Below are positions 37,001 through 47,227 of a stretch of DNA of 64,000 nucleotides, piece by piece (position 1 is the stretch's first letter; every line of letters begins with the position of its first letter). The DNA lies in NCBI GenBank assembly GCA_027922465.2, contig BQMF02000007.1:620001-684000 (forward strand), read 5' to 3'. A model generated the notes under the pieces. The model saw only the letters and a program-made list of their open reading frames with translations, was not told the origin of the DNA and ran no database searches. The translations under genes and the position numbers were made by a program. Source of the stretch: Turritopsis dohrnii. Taxonomy: Eukaryota > Cnidaria > Hydrozoa > Anthoathecata > Oceaniidae.

Positions 37001-39118
37001 TACTGTGTTTATGCTAAGACATACATGGTGGTGAAAAAATGATAAAAGAAAGGAACAAAAACAAACCAGTTCATCTCCAAAAGGAGCAATTCCAGAAGCA
37101 TAAAAATCTGTTCGAAACATGTGTACTAAGATAGAAAAGATAGCCACTTCAATACCAGAATATATAAGGAGACCCAACCTCCAACAAGAAGTCTGAACGT
37201 TTAGATGTTCAAGTAAAGCTAAGATTTGTTGAATCTTCAAAATCAAAACAAATTAAGATTGGAGTCTGTGACAAAAAATGGTTAAGGACAAAAAATTATC
37301 AAAAAATCAAAATTGAAATCCTGATCACCTATTTCGACATAATGCGTCGGCAAATCACGAATATCATTAGCCAATCTCTGTTTTATCACGCAAACCTAAT
37401 CAAAAAAAAGATTTTCATTGAATCAATTAGTTTATAGAAAAAAGGAACATATAAGTAGAATAGAAGGATGGTGTTGAGACAAAGTATTCAAGAAAATAAT
37501 TTGCTTTCGTAGAGTTACTTCTATCTCCAATTCTTCTTACCATTGTTGAAACAAAGGGGTAATTTTTATAAATTATTTTTCTTTCCATGAATATAAAATG
37601 TAACTGCAAATATTTACAGGAAAACCAATTTGGGAAAAATTAATGTTCAAGATATTTTTGAATGTTAATGACTATAAATAAAGAATAAAGTTGCATGGTA
37701 CAAAAAAGAATTCCCGTAATGAATTATCTTTCTCTCCCCTTATAAAGCCTATAGAATAAGTTCAAGTTTTCCAAGTTTTCTATTTCCAACAAAACATTGA
37801 AAATAAATGCAAAATGAATGATCTTAAGGTAGGTTGATAGCTTACTTTGATAGCATCTGCCCAAGCAATTAGTATGATTCTGTCATTTTTCCAGCATATA
37901 TTACAGGGAAACAAATCACCTCGAGGACTCTTGTCGTCTCTTTTAATGTGAGTGATTCTTTCTTTCGTATTTGTATCATAAACTTCAACACCCTTAAAGA
38001 TATTAGCCATTCTTTTGCATTCACACAATTACAGAAAAATCCCAATTCTTTTATAAGCCTTTACCTGAGAGTTTGCCCACGCAATAAAGTTTCTTTTCCA
38101 CTTGATGGACCTAACAAATCCTTCGCCACTATGAATTACCGTTGATTTATTTCGGAACCATGCTTTTTCAAACAATGTCAATTTTTCCCCCACTCCAATA
38201 ACATACTGCCTGTTATTTTTTTTACCAAAATCTGGATGCAGTCCAACAGAGCGTATAGGGCTGTCAAATGTATGTTGAATGTTATTTTCAGCAGTGTATA
38301 AACCATTAATTACCACCTACAATTAGGACCATCAATTCCATAATTGATTTTAACTCTTATATCAACAAACAAACTTTGTTTTGAAAAAAAAGTATGGTCA
38401 TACCCTTCCGTCTTCCGAGCAGCTCGCAATGTAATCTCCACTGTTGTCAATACTTAACTGATTAACTGTTGTAGAGTGTGAGGGAAATTCTTTACTCCGA
38501 ATGTTATTACCTTGATGGTCGAGTATGTGAACCACACCCCAATGAGTGCCAAGAGCAAGAAACTGAATAAAAAGTTTGGTATTCACTTAATCAAGTACCT
38601 GTAAGCCCATAAGATTTTAAATGCAATGGTCATTAGGTGAGATGTCTGTGCAGATATAGTGCAGGGAAAGTCACCCTGCAGTCACAAAACAAAAGATGCT
38701 TAATACAAAATATTCCACAAGAATTCCACATTTAAAATGCATCTCATTTTGTCCATGAACAATCAGTCATTGGAACAGATTTTTTGTATGTAGAAGAACC
38801 ATACTGATATCTCAAATCATTATATATTTTCAACCAATGTTGAAATGTTGACAAACAGTTGAAGGATAGTCACAATAATCTATTGGTTTGAAAAATGACT
38901 AATACCTTAGGGTGTACAGCCATACAACTCGCAGCATCTTCGTGAAGAATATCTAAAAGTGCATTACCAATTCTTTTGTATTTCAATTTTGGTTCTTCTT
39001 CTTCTTCATCCTCATCTTCTTCATCTTCATATTCATTTTCATCATCAGCATTATCATTCTCTTTCCCATTGCTGTCATTAACTTTATTTCCATGGTAATC
39101 TGTACTGTTAGAGGCCAT
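21669..39118 (-). CDS. vps41: VPS41, HOPS complex subunit (31 coding exons)
   Basis: Subunit of the HOPS tether that drives late endosome/lysosome fusion; family order is WD40 propeller, TPR/clathrin-heavy-chain repeat, RING-H2. Exons: 38906-39118, 38404-38562, 38065-38316, 37846-37992, 37329-37395, 37067-37125, 36925-36975, 33518-33644, 33238-33299, 33021-33131, 32829-32890, 32522-32607, 31509-31601, 31248-31319, 31031-31086, 29745-29792, 29580-29676, 29385-29426, 29247-29297, 28613-28672, 27807-27884, 27559-27613, 27386-27450, 26992-27067, 26581-26642, 26100-26174, 25974-26017, 25457-25512, 25217-25261, 22362-22444, 21669-21734. About 872 aa (vertebrate ~854). Landmarks: acidic N-terminus then EEEEEPKLKYKRIG; CSEDGR; IKWKRNFIAWANSQ; LSVRGFEE; VSPKDIVIAK; LLPFLKNS; LVKILQDYNLQ. 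All eight RING-H2 ligands are present (CHGC; FNC..H..FH..VC; CPIC), split over the last three exons. Phases agree everywhere except exon 12 to 13, off by one. Intron 13 uses a GC donor. Confidence 0.95.
22309..22351. repeat. (AAC)n microsatellite beside a VPS41 splice donor
   Basis: About fourteen AAC units. On the VPS41 strand the repeat starts about ten bases past the donor of the RING-H2 exon. Confidence 0.9.
22500..22995. repeat. Inverted partial copy of the 12-13.7 kb repeat
   Basis: Reverse-complement matches to the tandem repeat at 12.1-13.7 kb include TACGATTTAGAGTCTGCGAG, ATAAATTCTAATGAA followed by GAACGCAG, and the CTACATAAGCTCTTA block at the right end. It lies in VPS41 intron 29. 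Confidence 0.65.
23001..23042. repeat. Orphan pogo/Tigger right end
   Basis: TTACTTTAAGGAGGTTCCACTG followed by TA matches the right ends at about 23893 and 20224 without an attached body. Confidence 0.55.
23045..23871 (-). mobile_element. Decayed pogo/Tigger-like DNA transposon
   Basis: The left terminus, TA then CAGTGGAGTCTCTACAAAGC GGACACC, pairs with the inverted right terminus near 23840-23871 (read inward: AGTGGAATCTCTATAAGAC followed by GGACAC). Subterminal GTCCGCTTTA blocks recur inside. On the minus strand 23702-23370 encodes an acidic-then-basic tail (ILSEDSDEDDDEE, then ISKSIKELHLRNKKQQSIKD) that looks like the C-terminus of a pogo-type transposase; the DDE core is gone. It lies in VPS41 intron 29. 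Additional right-end relics follow up to about 23937. Confidence 0.65.
25329..25368. repeat. (GTTT)n microsatellite
   Basis: About ten uninterrupted TTTG units in VPS41 intron 28-29. Confidence 0.9.
26786..26980. mobile_element. Short MITE with internal 49-bp tandem repeat
   Basis: Inverted ends contain AAGACTCGATTAAGCGCC (left at about 26790, right as its complement ending near 26973). Inside are three tandem units of about 49 bases, each starting CGCCGCCCTCGAATAAGC. It lies in VPS41 intron 24, and its right end is about a dozen bases from the exon 24 splice donor. Confidence 0.7.
27993..28038. repeat. (TTAC)n tail repeat
   Basis: About eleven TTAC units directly after GTTAAATAAATG. This looks like the 3' end and tail of a non-LTR element on the plus strand within VPS41 intron 20. 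Confidence 0.7.
31927..31934 (+). promoter_or_regulatory. TATA-like box of the nested peptide gene
   Basis: TATAAAAG lies 60 bases upstream of the ATG at 31994. This spacing fits a TATA promoter with a leader of roughly 30 bases. It sits inside VPS41 intron 12 on the opposite strand. Confidence 0.5.
31994..32413 (+). CDS. Nested gene for a secreted six-cysteine peptide
   Basis: Two exons, 31994-32071 and 32225-32413, joined in phase 0 (donor AAG|GTAAGG, acceptor TTTATTTCAG), give an 88-residue precursor. Without splicing the frame stops three codons after exon 1. Residues 1-22 form a classical signal peptide (short N-region, hydrophobic SVIFSICLLFLAVV core, small residue at the cut). A basic stretch RR-IK-RR spans the junction, and an acidic spacer ending in KR comes before the cysteine core, suggesting propeptide cleavage. 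The core has six cysteines spaced C-x7-C-x5-C-x2-C-x9-C-x4-C, as in small disulfide-rich ligands, inhibitors, antimicrobial or venom-type peptides. It lies wholly inside intron 12 of VPS41, on the other strand, with its own TATA-like box. No AATAAA is close; an ATTAAA at about 32625 would make the transcript overlap VPS41 exon 12. I do not recognise the family. Confidence 0.7.
34239..35990 (+). mobile_element. Second Helitron-like array, in VPS41 intron 7
   Basis: Three head-to-tail units on the plus strand: about 34239-34835, 34836-35402 and 35403-35990. The first begins TCTATATACTCATT just after an A, and the last ends GGTTACTAG just before a T, matching Helitron insertion between A and T. 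The unit 2/3 junction reads GGGATACTAG then TTCATTCTAGC. The AAAAATTTTTT-type 3' hairpin precedes each end. Unit 1 is of the subfamily seen at 4143-4337; unit 3 matches the units at 4.6-5.7 kb. All are more diverged than that array and carry no coding capacity. Confidence 0.7.
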
Positions 39119-39860
39119 TATTCTTCTTCTATACTTTGAATTATGTAAATAGTTAATAATAGTTGATTTGGAGTCTAATTAAGAAAATATTTCAAGACAA
39201 ACCTTCAGTTATCTATAAAAGTGAAATATTCAGATACCTTGCTGTTACTTCAGTGTAACAAATTAAAGCTTGGTTCCCACTTGGGTCTATAAATTTGTCA
39301 CCGGTTCATTTTGTGATCAGGTATTCAATCATCAAAGAGATCCAATGGATTTAAAATTTCTATTCAAAGTTTGAAAAGTAATCTTTTGTTAAAAACGTTT
39401 CACCATGTGCTTTTTCTATTAATGTTTTGAAATTTTTAGATGCAAAATAAAAATGTAGTGAAAAAGAAGCAACACAGATGAAAATACGAAGACAACGTTT
39501 TGAGATAATGGAAGATGAAGAACTTTTCTTTAAAATAATGAAATATCCTTGTCTTTTTGACAAATCAAATACGAGTTACAATGAAAAAGACTGCCTAGCA
39601 AACACATGGACAATATTTATCTCCCTTCTTTCTCAAAAATTTTGATCTAAATATATGTTATGCCAAAGAAGTTGGTTTTTCTAGTGTAAACACTGCAGAT
39701 GGAACTTTATGCAAAGAACCAGTGATGAATTTATAGAAGCAAATTATCTTCTAATCTCTAAATTCAGCTTAAAAATTTTGACTCAACAATCCAACAGGGA
39801 GAAGACAGAACCACTTTGAAAAATTATCATCTACTACAATTATTATCATTATTATCTTAA

Positions 39861-40083
39861 AGCCAAAATAAACTCAAAAAATTGTAAATTCTTTTTCTTG
39901 TCCTATTTGAAACAGCTTGAACAATGATGAAAGTTTGTTTTTGAATTTCAGAAATTTATCTTCCTGACAACCTCAAATGGCAATATCTTGAGAACAAAAA
40001 ATAACTTTTCCAATATTCAAAACCTAACCTTCATCATTTTTGAGACTTTTCCAAATGAAGTGTGATTTTGAGTTTAATCCCCT
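39861..40083. mobile_element. Short degenerate TTAA MITE
   Basis: TTAA at 39857-39860 and 40084-40087 flanks two inverted arms. The arms match the long inverted repeats of the element at 57.0-57.8 kb (CCTATTTGAAACAGC, ATGATGAAAGT, CAATATCTTGAGAAC), but the middle is missing. Confidence 0.65.
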
Positions 40084-40856
40084 TTAAAAAATACTTAAAA
40101 CTTGAAAAAATAGATTATTCCACAAACTGCATTTCACTCATAAACAAAAGAATCATCAAATGTGATATTTTTGTATTTTTTCTTTATCAGCAATAGCAAC
40201 CACCTTTACAATGGCACAGAATAGTCAGATTCGAAATCAGACAGAATCTGAATGGTCCATGTTGTAAGTTTTCTGTACATAAAATGATTATGGACAAGTA
40301 TATGTAATGTAATTGTAAACACTTGGATTTCTTAATAAATCTAGCTTGCAACTCTTTTTGACATCATGCCTTTCTTCTGTTGCTTGTCAAATAATTTGCA
40401 TCAATATTGCAAGTACCACAAGAAATGTCTGACACTATTAATAGTGTTGACGACAAAATTATGATATGAAGGTTCTGCTGACTTTTTAAAATGTTCATAA
40501 TTATTTCCTAAAACAGAAAAGTAAGAACATGTTTACATTGAGGTTGATAACAAATGTTTATTATGAAATCAATCATTACCAAGTATGAATGTCAACTTTT
40601 ACATTTCAAAAAGACCATTGCAATTGAACAGCTCTCATGCCAGACCATTGTCAAGGAGATGGTTGCTTTGTCGATTTAATTATGATCTGTTCTAGTATAT
40701 AATACTAGAGTGTAGTAATAATGGTTTTTGGACTTTTAATGCTTACACTTTTAATGTAAGCATCTTCCCAGTTTGAAAATTTCAAAAAAGCCTAGTCCAT
40801 CTTCTAGCGAAGGAAGAGAATGATGATCTGGACACTTGAAGTCTTGATGGTAGAAA
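40084..40856. other. Spacer, nothing firm
   Basis: No gene is established. An isolated acceptor-ATG-donor combination at about 40192-40265 (+) has no convincing partner exon. Confidence 0.3.
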
Positions 40857-40862
40857 TTTATT
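40857..40862 (-). terminator. AATAAA overlapping the THAP gene stop codon
   Basis: On the minus strand the end reads GTATAATAAA: the TAA stop (40861-40863) shares bases with the poly(A) hexamer, so the 3' UTR would be only a few tens of bases. Confidence 0.55.
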
Positions 40863-42123
40863 ATACATCTTGATATATCTTCTTGTGAGACATTGACATT
40901 TTATCTGTTTGGGGAGAAGCATCTGTGTACTTTACATTTTCAGTTATTTCTTTAACCTGATAAAAATCGCATACATAATATTTCCAAATTAAACACATGC
41001 ATATCAGCTAAAAAGCAGAGTTGGTCAGTTAGGAATTGAACTCAGACTGTAACCATGGCAACAAAAACAATACATGATTGAACCCAATTTTAGATCAGCA
41101 AAGAAATTCATTATCTCTACTCACAGGTGAGGTTGCTGTCAAGAAAGAAAGTGTTTTTGTTTGGATTTCATTAACATCCTGACAGATATGGTGGTTAAGA
41201 GAAGTGGTACTCTCTCCAGTCTAAATAAAACAAGTGTGTAACGATTTGGAAAAATTCAAAGAATATATTTTGGAATGAAAAGACTGATTTCAGAAAAACG
41301 ATACTAACTGATGATTCATTTAAAAAAGTAGCTGGTGGGTGATGACAGGCTGATTGGCTTGTAGGATGTTTTCCAGTGTCAATGATTAATTTTTTAAGAG
41401 ACTATAAAGAGAACTCATATAAAGAAATAACATCTTCAGGAATAACACAATAATTATAAATAAATAATCTTGCTGACATGTCAATATGATTTCACTCTCA
41501 CAAAGAAACAGGTAAAAGAATGCTACTGTAAAACTTAAATCTTAAATCTTAAATCTACTAATAAAGTAAATCTAATGGTTTAAGAGAAAATTAAAACAAT
41601 TTTACAATAAAAAAAGCATTTCATTATCTTTGAAAATGAAAAAAACTCACAATATTAAAAATGGAAAGACGAACAGAAGATGGAGGAATGCTAGTGGTGG
41701 GTATCAACCCTATGAGTGAAATCATACCTGACTATTTTCGAAGTGTAAAGTTCTTTTGAGAGATGTGGATGGTTTGTTGAGTGCTACAGTCCCATCAATA
41801 TTTATTTCATTATAAACCTTATGTTTAAATATTGTAGGAACAGCACCAGGTAGAAGCTCCCTCCTTGCTTTATGTCGATTAGGCATCAATTCTCTTTTTA
41901 AGTCCCTTTTGAAACAGTTTGGATGAAAATGATCACTACAGCAGACTTTATCCTTAGAAGCCACAAATGTATGAGCTTTCAATTTTTTATTACCCATGTT
42001 GCAGATCCAACGAGCAGCTCTTTTATATTCTTTTTGAGGATTAGGAATTTGAAAGAAACTTTTCTTTTCACCACTCTTACGGCCAGTAAAACTGTTACAA
42101 TTTGCAGCTTGACACATTGGCAT
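40861..42123 (-). CDS. THAP-domain protein, four coding exons
   Basis: Exons 41728-42123, 41309-41401, 41125-41220 and 40861-40956 join in phase 0 throughout and encode 226 residues. The start ATG lies 6 bases after a strong acceptor (TTTTTTTCAG), so a 5' UTR exon lies upstream. Residues 1-90 form a THAP zinc finger, a C2CH DNA-binding fold: MPMC-x4-C, the invariant Trp in AARWIC, and CSDH, followed by the AVPTIF motif that closes the domain. The other exons are Ser/Thr-rich with no recognised domain. THAP proteins act as sequence-specific transcription factors or derive from P-element transposases; none of the transposase catalytic region is present. Splice sites are canonical and the frame is clean, so it looks like a working host gene. 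Confidence 0.75.
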
Positions 42124-42829
42124 GTTTAGCTGAAAAAAATGTAAAATACTCAATAATCTACAAAAGATACAAAAATCTGATAATTACACATCAACTGCTT
42201 CTTACAAGGTGATAAAGCTATCAGTTAAAGGAGAATCGATTGAAAAAAAACATTTTTCATTCAGAGAAGTTCTTCCTAAGTTGAAGATAAAAAAAAAACC
42301 TCCAAAAATAGACACCTCTGTAAACATCACTCTATAGTATATTAGCAAATACAATTTTCGTGAAATAGAATGTTCGACAATAGTAATTTATGGCTAGTTT
42401 TTATTTCCTGCAGAATATAGTCAGTATTATTAAAGTATATATCTAGAGTGAAGGTTGCAATCATCTTTCATTCTTGGGGATGAGTAAAAAGAAGCCAAGG
42501 CAGCTTGATAACTTAGTTTTCCTACAATACAGAGAGTAAATTTTGTTACATTTCAGCAAAATGTATTATTGCTCAATGCAAAGTTAGTACAACAATAAAG
42601 AAATTGAAAACAATACTACTAAGTTAAATTTTTTTGCTACAATATTTTTTCTTGTTTCTGCTTGAAGGTGTTTAGTGACTGTTATTATTTATTGTATGGT
42701 TCACGAGTTATAAACTTGTTCTAATCTTATCTTCCATAATGAAATTTTGTAAGTTTATTCCCAATCTGGAGGTTAGAATAATAGGGTGTTGGACATTGTA
42801 ATACCTTTAAGGGAAGAAACTTTCAAATC
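42124..42829. other. Upstream region of the THAP gene
   Basis: AT-rich and non-coding. It should hold the THAP gene's 5' UTR exon and promoter, which I cannot place. Confidence 0.35.
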
Positions 42830-44450
42830 CTATCTGTTCTTGCACACCTCATCAAGCCCCTGCACCTAGACCGCAAAAGCTACCATTTGAACCTACCAAG
42901 GTGAACAACGAAAAAATGAAATCTTGGTTGCTAAATCGATATGTTTCATCCACCTTCAACAAATGCACCCATCAACCCTTACCACTGATGAGGGGACCAC
43001 AAATAAAAATTCATGTTGATCCAAATCTTCTGTATACACTCCTGCTCAAATACCTATTCATTACATGCTGATGTCGCTCTTGGAGATATGCAATATGGGT
43101 TAGGAAAACTGATGGCTCTCCAAGAAGAATGGTAGACTATCAAACTCTCAACCGTCAGTGCCAACGTGATACCCATCATACCATACCATCATTCCAACAG
43201 GCTTGTACCATCCCTGCTTCCACATACCACTCTGTTACCGATGCATGGAATAGATATCACTATGTACCTGTTTCTCCATCAACACCTTCTCACCTTTAGA
43301 TACTGTGTTGCCCTGAAAGGTTTTCTGACAAGTGGAGATGAGCATACTTATCGTTATGACAAGTTGATTGCAGATCCCCTGGTAAGACAAAATGTCTTGA
43401 TGATGCAGTTCTTTGGGACGAAAACCTGACAGATCATTGGTGGAGAATGATAGACTATTCAGATTTTATGGGGCATGAAGGTATTATTCTTAATGTAATC
43501 CTTCAAAATTTCACTTTTGCTCAACTTCATATCATTTTGTACACTGTTGGAAAGAAAATTTATTGCTCTACAGGAATTCACGAAATATTTTTACTAACAA
43601 TGCAAAGGCAAAAAGAAATAACGGAAAAGGTTATGCAATGCATATGTGAGGTAAAACGTATGCTGAGATATTTTGCAACGTTTGGTGTTCCGGAGGAGAT
43701 CAGTAGTGATGAAACTCTTGACTTTGAAAATGGTATTTCACCTGCCGAAATTATATTTGGATGGCCCCTCTAAAGGATGCTTTACCTTTCAAGCCTAACA
43801 CCAAACATTTTTGACAACAACCAAGTCAGACCAATTTGGAAGGATCTCTGGGATAAACAAGAGGACACTCTTCATACCAGATTTGCGAAACAAGTAGAGT
43901 CTTTACGTCCAAAAACAAAATATCTGCCCTCGCTGGAAGCAGGAGATCAATGTCGTATTCAGAATCAGAATCGTCGCTTTCCAAAAAAATGGGACCAAAC
44001 TGGTCATGTAGTTCAGATCAATGCAAACAATCAGTATGTTGTTAAAGTCGATGGGACAGGTTGTCTCGCAAAAATGATCCCCTTTCTTTCAATGTTAATC
44101 TACCCACATGCTCATCTGTTCCAACAAGTGTGAAATATCCACCCAAACAAGGGGAGGACCAAGTTTTAAATCACCATCCAATCATACCACAACAACCTGA
44201 AATTCTGAATGAAAATGATGTGAACATTGTTGATGACCAAAACGAAAATAATCCGATGCCAGCACCTGTTATCGATACCGTTCCTGAGATACCACAACAC
44301 ATCCAATCTGTACAGGTAAAGCACCTCGATGGCACCAGGGTTACGATTTTGGTTGATATTGATTATACCATTGTTTGGTTAATATTCTTGTGTTTTCGTT
44401 ATAGTCCACTATTCGTTATTCTGGTAAATGTTCGTTATTTTTACTGATAC
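42830..44450 (+). pseudogene. Gypsy (Ty3) retrotransposon relic: RT and integrase end
   Basis: The order is that of one Gypsy type. A pre-RT segment comes first (KMKSWLLNRYVSSTFNKC, HQPLPLMRGPQIKIHVDP, about 42915-43030). Broken RT follows with YRYDKLIAD and, in a second frame, CLDDAVLWDENLTDHWWRMIDY (about 43390-43460). Next comes GHEGIILN, then a jump to the integrase C-terminus: SPAEIIFGWPL (43737), LPSLEAGDQCRIQNQNRRFPKKWD (about 43930-44000), and a GPY/F-like GHVVQINANNQYVVKVDGTG. RNase H and the integrase core are largely deleted. Frameshifts and stops are numerous. The relic at 58.2-64.0 kb is of the same type. Confidence 0.8.
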
Positions 44451-45519
44451 GCCTTGTTGTGTATTGGTAGATATTAGTTATGTTATTGGATGGTTTATGG
44501 ATGGTTGATATTGATTTATGATTATGTTAAACCTTAGGTTTATTTTATAATTTTTATTAGGATAAAACATTTTAGTAGTTTGCTTAACAAACTGTGAGGC
44601 ATTTGTAGGTCTTACTTTTATTTTTGTTCTTTTAGTTCAAACATTTATATGACACTAAGAAATTAAGTAGATTATAAACGCAACCCTTGCTCAGAGAAGA
44701 CTGTATATATATATCAATTAGTCTCTTGTCAACATTTTTTCGACATTGATTATTATTTACTCTCTTGCTCATTTACCCATTAACTCATGAAAGATTACAA
44801 AGATAATAAGCTTTTTATAGCAATTTCACTAGTTACACCATTTTAGTTTTGACCAAACACGCTGCACAAAAAAAAAAGGGGTGTGAAAATTAATAGGATT
44901 AAGATTTTTTAATTTTAGACCTAATGATGAAGTAATATCTTTGAAATATATTGCCGTAATAGAATATAACACATTCAATACTCATCAAAATTAACTACTG
45001 TAACACACGGTGACTTCAATGCAATGAGTGAGATGACCTGCAATCAGAAAAAGAAACTGCTAAAACACTGAAATTAAAGTGTGTTTTCACATTTTTCAAT
45101 ATTTTCATTAAGATTCCTTTTGGGAAATATAATCAGAATTGTCTTCTTCATTTTTCAAGGCGAGTTTAGATGACTTCAGAGAAGAAATTTTAATAAGCAC
45201 ACTTTTTCTATGATGACAATTCTCAAAAGAATTGTTATATACATGCAAGAAACAGCAGCAGTTTAGAAGTGTACAATGCATGGACAAATGTGGCACCGAC
45301 AAATGCTTCCTTTGAGTATAACCTAAAGCTAAACCTTTCTTATTATCAACAAATTCTGCTCCAATAATGTTAATTTCATTTCATATAGTATTATAATATT
45401 TGGCTGATCTTTGGGAACAAACATTTATCACAGGAATATGATCTGTTAATATTGTAATAACAGCACTTTGCAAGCCGCTCCTTACAGACTGATAGTCACC
45501 CTACAATCGAGGACGGACG
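44451..45519. other. AT-rich spacer
   Basis: Nothing recognised; short poly(A) runs and low-complexity sequence only. Confidence 0.35.
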
Positions 45520-45654
45520 TGTTTGCGGACAAGAAAAGAAATCCACAAAAGAAAACAAGAAAACCAGAAAACTATCTACATTACCAACAATACAATTTAA
45601 TCTTCCTTCTCGGTAAATAAAACAAATCACCTATCTGAAGCAAACTTACTCAAC

Positions 45655-46964
45655 ATGGACGGATCCGTCCGCATACGGGAAGTAACAACCGATGAAGAAC
45701 AGATACCATGCTGTTCCCCAACCGAATGTATTGAAGACGACGACAAATACAAACTAGAATGCAGCAAATGTCACAAACTATTACACTACCGGTGCACCAG
45801 ATTACCCTTGTATCAAATAAGCCTTTTTCTAACAAAAAGTTACCGTAGGTTTGCCTGCGAAGAATGCGTAGTAATACCACAATATATATACAAGATATCC
45901 CGAACATCTCGAACAATAACGAAACAATCCGAAACCTTACAGCCGTACTGATGGAAAAAGATGGTGAAATAGTGTCCAACCAAATGAACATCGATAACTT
46001 AAACAAAGAGTTAAGCGATTTGCGAGATGAAGTGCGAAAACATGAAGAATCATTAAGGGAAAACGAGGATATAATTGTAAACCTGGAATCTGAATTGGAA
46101 AGCTATGAATGTGCTGTAAATAGTTACGAGAAAAATGAAGCAAGTCTGCAACTTGTTATCACAAACCAGCAGAATGAAATGAAGGAACAAGAAAAAAAGT
46201 TTGACGAAGCAGGAAATCCAGACTATGATTATCTGGTTAAAATGGAAAACTGTGTGAAGAACAAACTGGAACACTTTGGCAATACTTTGAGAGAATCTCT
46301 GTTAAAAGAAGTCAAAGAAAACACAAAAAAAATTGAAGAAAAACTCAATCAAGTGATCAGTGAAAGCAGATCTTATTCGGACATGGTAAAAAACATCACA
46401 ACATCTACTGTTAACCAACCAACAGCAGACACAAACATTGATTTTCGTACTATCATGAAGGAGGGGAAGGATGAAGAACTTGCTGAAGAAGGTGAACAAC
46501 AGCGTCGATCCTGTAACATAATTCTACATGGAGTGAAGGAAGATAGTAGTAACAGCAGAGAAGATGGGGAAAAAGTGGATGAGGCATATGTTGTTTCTTT
46601 GATAGAAGCACTAAAAATTTCAGTAACTTGTAAATCAATTGTTAGAATTGGAACTAATCCTACAAAGAAGCGACCAATCAAACTGACGATGAGATCTCAA
46701 GATGACAAGAACAAGATTATAAATAACCTGATAAATCTGAAGGGTCAAGAAATGTACCGAGGTCTAAGTGTTACTGATGACTATACGCAAAAACAAAGAC
46801 AAACCATTAAACATTGGGTGGAAAAAGCCAAACAAAAAAATGACGACGAAGCAACTGACTCAAAATATATCTGGAGAGCGCGTGGTACTCCAAAAAACGG
46901 AATGTTCTTAAAGAAGTTGCTGGAGCGGAGCCCTTGCTACAGTAATTCAAGAAAACCAGTATAA
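45655..46964 (+). pseudogene. LINE ORF1: PHD-like finger, coiled coil, RRM-like
   Basis: Starts at an ATG (ACATGGACGG) and opens with a Cys/His-rich PHD-like finger (CCSPTEC, LECSKCHKLLHYRC, FACEEC), as known in CR1-clade ORF1 proteins. A single frameshift near 45870 leads into about 120 residues of charged heptad-like coiled coil (NLNKELSDLRDEVRKHEESL). An RRM-like nucleic-acid-binding region follows (CNIILHGVKED, IVRIGTNPTKKRPIKL). Its likely role is binding element RNA in the retrotransposition particle. The frame ends at 46962-46964 in a stop just before the PARP-type finger. Confidence 0.8.
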
Positions 46965-46980
46965 GAAGAATCCACGAAGT

Positions 46981-47226
46981 AATGTTATTGACAATAATGA
47001 GAGTGATGTAATTCACACAGAAAAGAAGTTTCAAATAGATTATTCGAATAGAGGAACAGCAAAGTGCAATATATGCAAAAAACTAATGCTGAAAAAAGAT
47101 ATCAGAATTGGAAAGCCAGTGCAATTCAAATCAAGATCCATAATCGGCTACTACCATCTTAAATGTGCCTTCAAATCATTTATGCTAGCTAAACATCCTA
47201 CGGATATTATACATAAACGATGTATG
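46981..47226 (+). pseudogene. PARP-type zinc finger in the LINE linker
   Basis: In the same frame phase as ORF2, the segment reads DYSNRGTAKCNICKKLML, then KDIRIGKPVQF, then GYYHLKCAF: C-x2-C-x26-H-x2-C with the RAKC.C.K.I....RIG...W.H..C pattern of PARP-type (nick-sensing) zinc fingers. A TGA follows at 47227, and the reading continues in another frame (EECIDKIEEQD-like, about 47228-47464) towards the endonuclease, so the finger was probably at the end of ORF1 or the start of ORF2. In known proteins this fold binds DNA breaks. Confidence 0.65.
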
Positions 47227-47227
47227 T

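Noticed and set aside
40192..40265. Start exon of a plus-strand gene (acceptor, ATG, donor)
   Set aside because: Only 18 codons and no convincing next exon. A possible one at 41087 overlaps the THAP gene's splice region and is likely coincidence.
41643..41683. Extra exon of the THAP gene between coding exons 1 and 2
   Set aside because: Its acceptor puts it out of phase with exon 1, while exon 1 joins directly to 41401 in frame with canonical sites.
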